Of a stretch of DNA of 49,839 nt, positions 49,817 to 49,839 are shown in pieces. Position numbers and translations under genes: made by a program. This DNA is from Oscillospiraceae bacterium (lineage in GTDB: Bacteria > Bacillota > Clostridia > Oscillospirales > Ruminococcaceae). The DNA lies in assembly GCA_902772105.1 (NCBI GenBank), contig CACXZI010000005.1, forward strand, positions 1-49,839, in the 5' to 3' direction. Position 1 is the stretch's first letter. Each line of letters starts with the position of its first letter. The notes beneath the pieces were generated by a model. That model had not been told where the DNA came from and did no database searches. It saw only the letters and a program-made list of their open reading frames with translations.

Positions 49817-49839
49817 ATGACAAATTCAAATCAAAATAA
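49817..49839 (+). CDS. Start of a further gene, cut by the window edge
   Basis: ATG at 49817 after AGAAAGGA (49801-49808) with normal spacing. It encodes MTNSNQN and runs off the window. The SD and the Asn-rich start resemble other genes here; nothing can be said about function. Confidence 0.5.

Overview
The window is almost entirely one extremely AT-rich Bacillota (class Clostridia) genome, with a foreign, GC-rich piece at its left edge. Clostridia is suggested by a SCIFF ranthipeptide with its radical-SAM maturase, SpoIIID, a YlmC/YmxH-type PRC-barrel protein, a SpoIIM-type membrane protein, IreB, type III glutamine synthetase, ThyX, a TIGR04086-type protein beside yajC, Shine-Dalgarno (SD) sites of the AGGAGG type and many TTGACA-17-TATAAT promoters. 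UGA is used as a stop (for example at 23779-23781 and 25527-25529), so this is not a Mollicutes code. Intergenic DNA is long and nearly pure A+T, as in a host-associated, drifting genome. No phage, IS element, CRISPR array or rRNA is visible.

Layout. 1-~2845: GC-rich DNA with the C-terminal part of an M16C presequence-type protease and the start of a sugar-binding lipoprotein; this does not match the rest and breaks off mid-gene. ~2846-3118: a short piece of intermediate composition with no recognised identity. From ~3119 the AT-rich genome starts inside a DJ-1/PfpI gene. 3119-6812 (minus): spoIIM-like, PHP phosphoesterase, TSCPD protein, thyX, tmk, DJ-1. 6886-9282 (minus): SCIFF peptide, SCIFF maturase, proC. 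After a 1.2-kb AT-rich spacer come glnN (minus) and yajC plus a TIGR04086 membrane protein (plus).

13626-28846 is the most unusual part: ten consecutive plus-strand genes, each with a Sec signal peptide and a Lys/Glu/Asn/Ile-rich, helical, coiled-coil-prone mature chain, with no recognised domain, anchor or enzyme motif. Two of them (A and B) are duplicated as an A-B-A-B tandem, and short motifs recur in the other members. I read them as one lineage-specific family of secreted proteins. A further secreted coiled-coil protein (37123-38055, minus) stands alone between AT-rich spacers.

29150-36283 (all minus) is housekeeping and sporulation-associated: greA-lysS, fba, ireB-ogg, a GHL10-type glycosidase-like protein, and spoIIID-ylmC. 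39287-39740 (minus) has tRNA-Val, tRNA-Asp and a tRNA-Phe that lacks its 3' part and runs into a 21-base homopolymer, then a small membrane protein. 39807-41119 (minus) has two HAD phosphatases. 41416-45444 (plus) is tRNA-Pro, metG, tatD, a glucolipid-type glycosyltransferase and tadA, apparently one transcript. A 1.5-kb AT-rich spacer, pcrA/uvrD, and the first codons of another gene end the window.
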